From Bacillota bacterium (GTDB lineage: Bacteria > Bacillota > Clostridia > Lachnospirales > Lachnospiraceae): a stretch of DNA of 7,728 bases. Location of the stretch: assembly GCA_023458855.1 (NCBI GenBank), contig JAEWWQ010000424.1, forward strand, positions 1 to 7,728, written 5' to 3'. Below are positions 5,900 to 7,728 of this stretch, in pieces. A program made the position numbers and the translations under genes. The notes below the pieces were generated by a model, which was not told the origin of the DNA, ran no database searches, and saw nothing but the letters and a program-made list of their open reading frames with translations. Each line of letters starts with the position of its first letter. Within the stretch, counting starts at the first letter, position 1.

Positions 5900-6985
5900 A
5901 TGAAATACAGGAAGATAGATGAAAAATGGCGCTTTTTGATGATGCGGTATCTGTTCTATATTGTACTAATGATTTTTGCGCTTGAGATAGCAGTACTTCT
6001 TTATGTAAACAGGTATCATATGCTATCGTCAAATATCAGGACATATTTGCTGAAATATACACTGCTGCCAACATTGACTAATATTTTGAGCCTTATGCTT
6101 GGATACCATGTTTTGAAAAGAGACGATATGTCTTATGCGGTAAAAAATTATGTTCCCATTGTCTGCATGATAATATTTTGTTTTGATACTGCGACTGTCC
6201 ACAATTATTTTTACATAACAGCAGCAACTTTTATTATTCCGGTGATGATGTCTTCTTTTTATGGAAGCAGACTTATAACGACGTATACTATGATCGCGTG
6301 TGTAATCATTCTTGTTTATAGTACGATTTGTAAAGGGTATGATGCCAGCGAGTTAGATCAAAGAATGAGAATACTGAATGGTGCTGTGGCTGGATTGCTT
6401 TTAACAGCTTCTTATCTGTTGAGTCTTATTATGATGGAGCAAATGCAGGAGAAGGAAAGAGCATTGAAAGAAAATATTCTTGCAAGATATGACCTGGAGG
6501 AACAGCTTCGAAGGGATCCTCTGACGGGCCTTTATAATCATACGGAATTTTATGCATATCTGGAGGATAAAATAAATCGAATAGGAGAGTTGGGGGCAGA
6601 AATCTATCTTGCGGTGATTGATATTGATTATTTTAAGCAAGTAAATGATGCCTACGGACATGAAAAAGGAAATGTAATATTAATAGAGTTATCAAAAATG
6701 ATGGTTAATTATTGCGGAACAGAAGGACATGCCTGCCGCTATGGCGGCGAGGAATTTGCAATAGTATTTACAGATATTGAAAAAACAGACGTGATAGAAA
6801 GAATGGATTCGATGCGCAGGGAACTTACAAAACAGACATATATTCCGGAAGTTCATATCAGTGTAAGTGTTGGAATAGCATCATATACTCACCCGATGAC
6901 ATCGCAGGCGCTGTTCGATAAGGCAGATCAGGCTATGTATATGGCAAAAGAGCGAGGGAGAAACCAGGTTGTGGCTTTTGCATAA
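5900..6985 (+). CDS. Membrane-bound diguanylate cyclase (six-TM sensor plus GGDEF domain)
   Basis: Predicted to make the second messenger c-di-GMP from two GTP at the membrane. I chose ATG 5900 (361 aa) with AAGGA at 5891-5895. The longer reading from GTG 5837 lacks a ribosome binding site and runs through the leader hairpin. About six hydrophobic segments fill residues 15-180, then a short charged helix (MQEKERALKENILARYDLEEQL) links to the catalytic domain. That domain has DPLTGLYNH, VIDIDYFKQVNDAYGHEKGN with metal ligand Asp241 and the FKxxND substrate loop at 245-250, RYGGEEF with GGEEF at 282-286, and the closing DKADQAMYMAKERGRNQV. All active-site signatures are intact, so catalysis is likely. 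The RxxD inhibitory site that should stand five residues before GGEEF is absent (GTEG there), so feedback inhibition through that site is not expected. The sensor part matches no domain I can name. The gene ends in four consecutive in-frame TAA codons. Confidence 0.93.
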   Translation: MKYRKIDEKWRFLMMRYLFYIVLMIFALEIAVLLYVNRYHMLSSNIRTYLLKYTLLPTLTNILSLMLGYHVLKRDDMSYAVKNYVPIVCMIIFCFDTATVHNYFYITAATFIIPVMMSSFYGSRLITTYTMIACVIILVYSTICKGYDASELDQRMRILNGAVAGLLLTASYLLSLIMMEQMQEKERALKENILARYDLEEQLRRDPLTGLYNHTEFYAYLEDKINRIGELGAEIYLAVIDIDYFKQVNDAYGHEKGNVILIELSKMMVNYCGTEGHACRYGGEEFAIVFTDIEKTDVIERMDSMRRELTKQTYIPEVHISVSVGIASYTHPMTSQALFDKADQAMYMAKERGRNQVVAFA

Positions 6986-7046
6986 TAATAATAAATAGAA
7001 AGTTAAACCTATAAGAAATTAGATAAAGCCCCAGGGAGAAGAAAAA

Positions 7047-7728
7047 ATGTATAGTTTTATGAATGATTATAGCGAGACAGCGCACCCAAATATCATGGCT
7101 GCGATAAACAAAAGCATAACGGAACAAAATACTGGCTATGGATTAGATACACATTGTGAACATGCCAGACAATTGCTATATAAAAATCTCGGCGATAATA
7201 CGGTAGATATTCACTTTCTGCCGGGCGGGACTATTACAAATCTGACCATGATATCCTATGCCTTGCGCCCTTTTCAGGCAGTTATTACTGCGGACACAGG
7301 ACATATTAATGTACATGAAACAGGTGCAATAGAAGCTACCGGACATAAAGTAATTGCCGTAAAAACACCAGATGGTAAATTGACGCCCGAACGTATTCAG
7401 CCGGAGCTGGATTGGCATGCGAATGAACATTATGTGAAACCCGCCATGGTTTATATATCTAATCCAACAGAACTGGGTACCGTTTATTCAAAATCAGAAT
7501 TAGAAGCGCTATTCACGTATTGCAAAGAACAAGGGCTGCTGTTTTTTATGGATGGTGCCAGACTCGCAATGGCACTTGCGATTTCTGAACTAAATCTAAC
7601 GATGAAGGATCTGTCGAAGCTGACAGATGCGTTCTATATCGGAGGAACAAAAGCAGGGGCAATGTTCGGTGAGGCACTGGTTATTGTGAATAAAACTTTA
7701 AAGAAGGATATGCGTTATAATATGAAGC
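7047..7728 (+). CDS. Threonine aldolase-family PLP enzyme, N-terminal 227 residues (runs off the window)
   Basis: Fold-type I PLP enzyme of the beta-eliminating lyase/threonine aldolase family. It likely cleaves L-threonine or L-allo-threonine to glycine and acetaldehyde. ATG 7047 has GGGAG (7034-7038) 8 bases upstream. Visible family marks are MYSFMNDYSETAHP at the start, LPGGTITNL (from 58), DTGHINVHETGAIEATGHK (83-101), ISNPTELGTVYS (137-148), FMDGARL with the predicted PLP-pyridine aspartate Asp169, and GGTKAG with the predicted Schiff-base lysine Lys202. Family members have about 340 residues, so roughly a third is missing beyond the right edge. It starts 61 bases after the diguanylate cyclase with no terminator visible, so read-through from that gene is possible. 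The family also includes phenylserine aldolases and other beta-hydroxy-amino-acid aldolases, so the exact substrate is uncertain. Confidence 0.9.
   Translation, partial: MYSFMNDYSETAHPNIMAAINKSITEQNTGYGLDTHCEHARQLLYKNLGDNTVDIHFLPGGTITNLTMISYALRPFQAVITADTGHINVHETGAIEATGHKVIAVKTPDGKLTPERIQPELDWHANEHYVKPAMVYISNPTELGTVYSKSELEALFTYCKEQGLLFFMDGARLAMALAISELNLTMKDLSKLTDAFYIGGTKAGAMFGEALVIVNKTLKKDMRYNMK

Noticed and set aside
6983..6994. Four tandem in-frame TAA codons at the end of the cyclase gene, considered as a recoding or microsatellite signal
   Set aside because: A TAA repeat of this size is unremarkable in AT-rich DNA and most likely only secures termination.
7176..7430. Minus-strand open frames inside the threonine aldolase gene and across the cyclase end (6933-7127)
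   Set aside because: The plus-strand reading gives a clear aldolase with conserved PLP residues, so these are shadows.

Overview
The window looks like the chromosome of a low-GC, spore-forming Firmicute, most likely a gut Clostridia/Lachnospiraceae-type bacterium. The reasons are the AT-rich codon use, strong GGAGG ribosome binding sites, a Firmicute lipoprotein signal with an LVGC lipobox, and a clear spoVT sporulation regulator. All convincing genes lie on the + strand, and no gene-free stretch exceeds 300 bases.

Left part (1-5072): an arabinan/arabino-oligosaccharide use locus. It begins with the last 77 residues of a GH127-type beta-L-arabinofuranosidase and a small terminator-like hairpin (245-264). 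Next come a lipoprotein sugar-binding protein (302-1693), a stem-loop in the 100-bp gap, two CUT1-class ABC permeases (1794-2681 and 2683-3528) and a cytoplasmic GH51 alpha-L-arabinofuranosidase (3555-5072). The inferred logic is capture of short arabinose-containing oligosaccharides outside the cell, import, and internal trimming by two arabinofuranosidases with opposite anomeric preference. No ATPase gene is present, so the transporter probably borrows a shared MsmX/MsmK-type ATPase encoded elsewhere.

Middle (5073-5784): spoVT, encoding the AbrB/GAF late-sporulation regulator. Its leader contains a 26-bp imperfect inverted repeat that would bury the spoVT ribosome binding site in any transcript reading through from abfA. 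A sigma-G-like promoter is placed so that its own transcript would start in the loop and escape the hairpin. This is the most interesting non-coding structure in the window. A strong stem-loop terminator follows spoVT.

Right part (5763-7728): a likely extended -10 promoter, a leader with a two-part hairpin, and a six-TM membrane diguanylate cyclase (GGEEF, no RxxD inhibitory site). The 5' two thirds of a PLP-dependent threonine aldolase-family gene then runs off the end of the window. Nothing links the right part functionally to the arabinose locus. I saw no mobile elements, CRISPR arrays, tRNAs or rRNAs, and no clearly unprecedented protein system.
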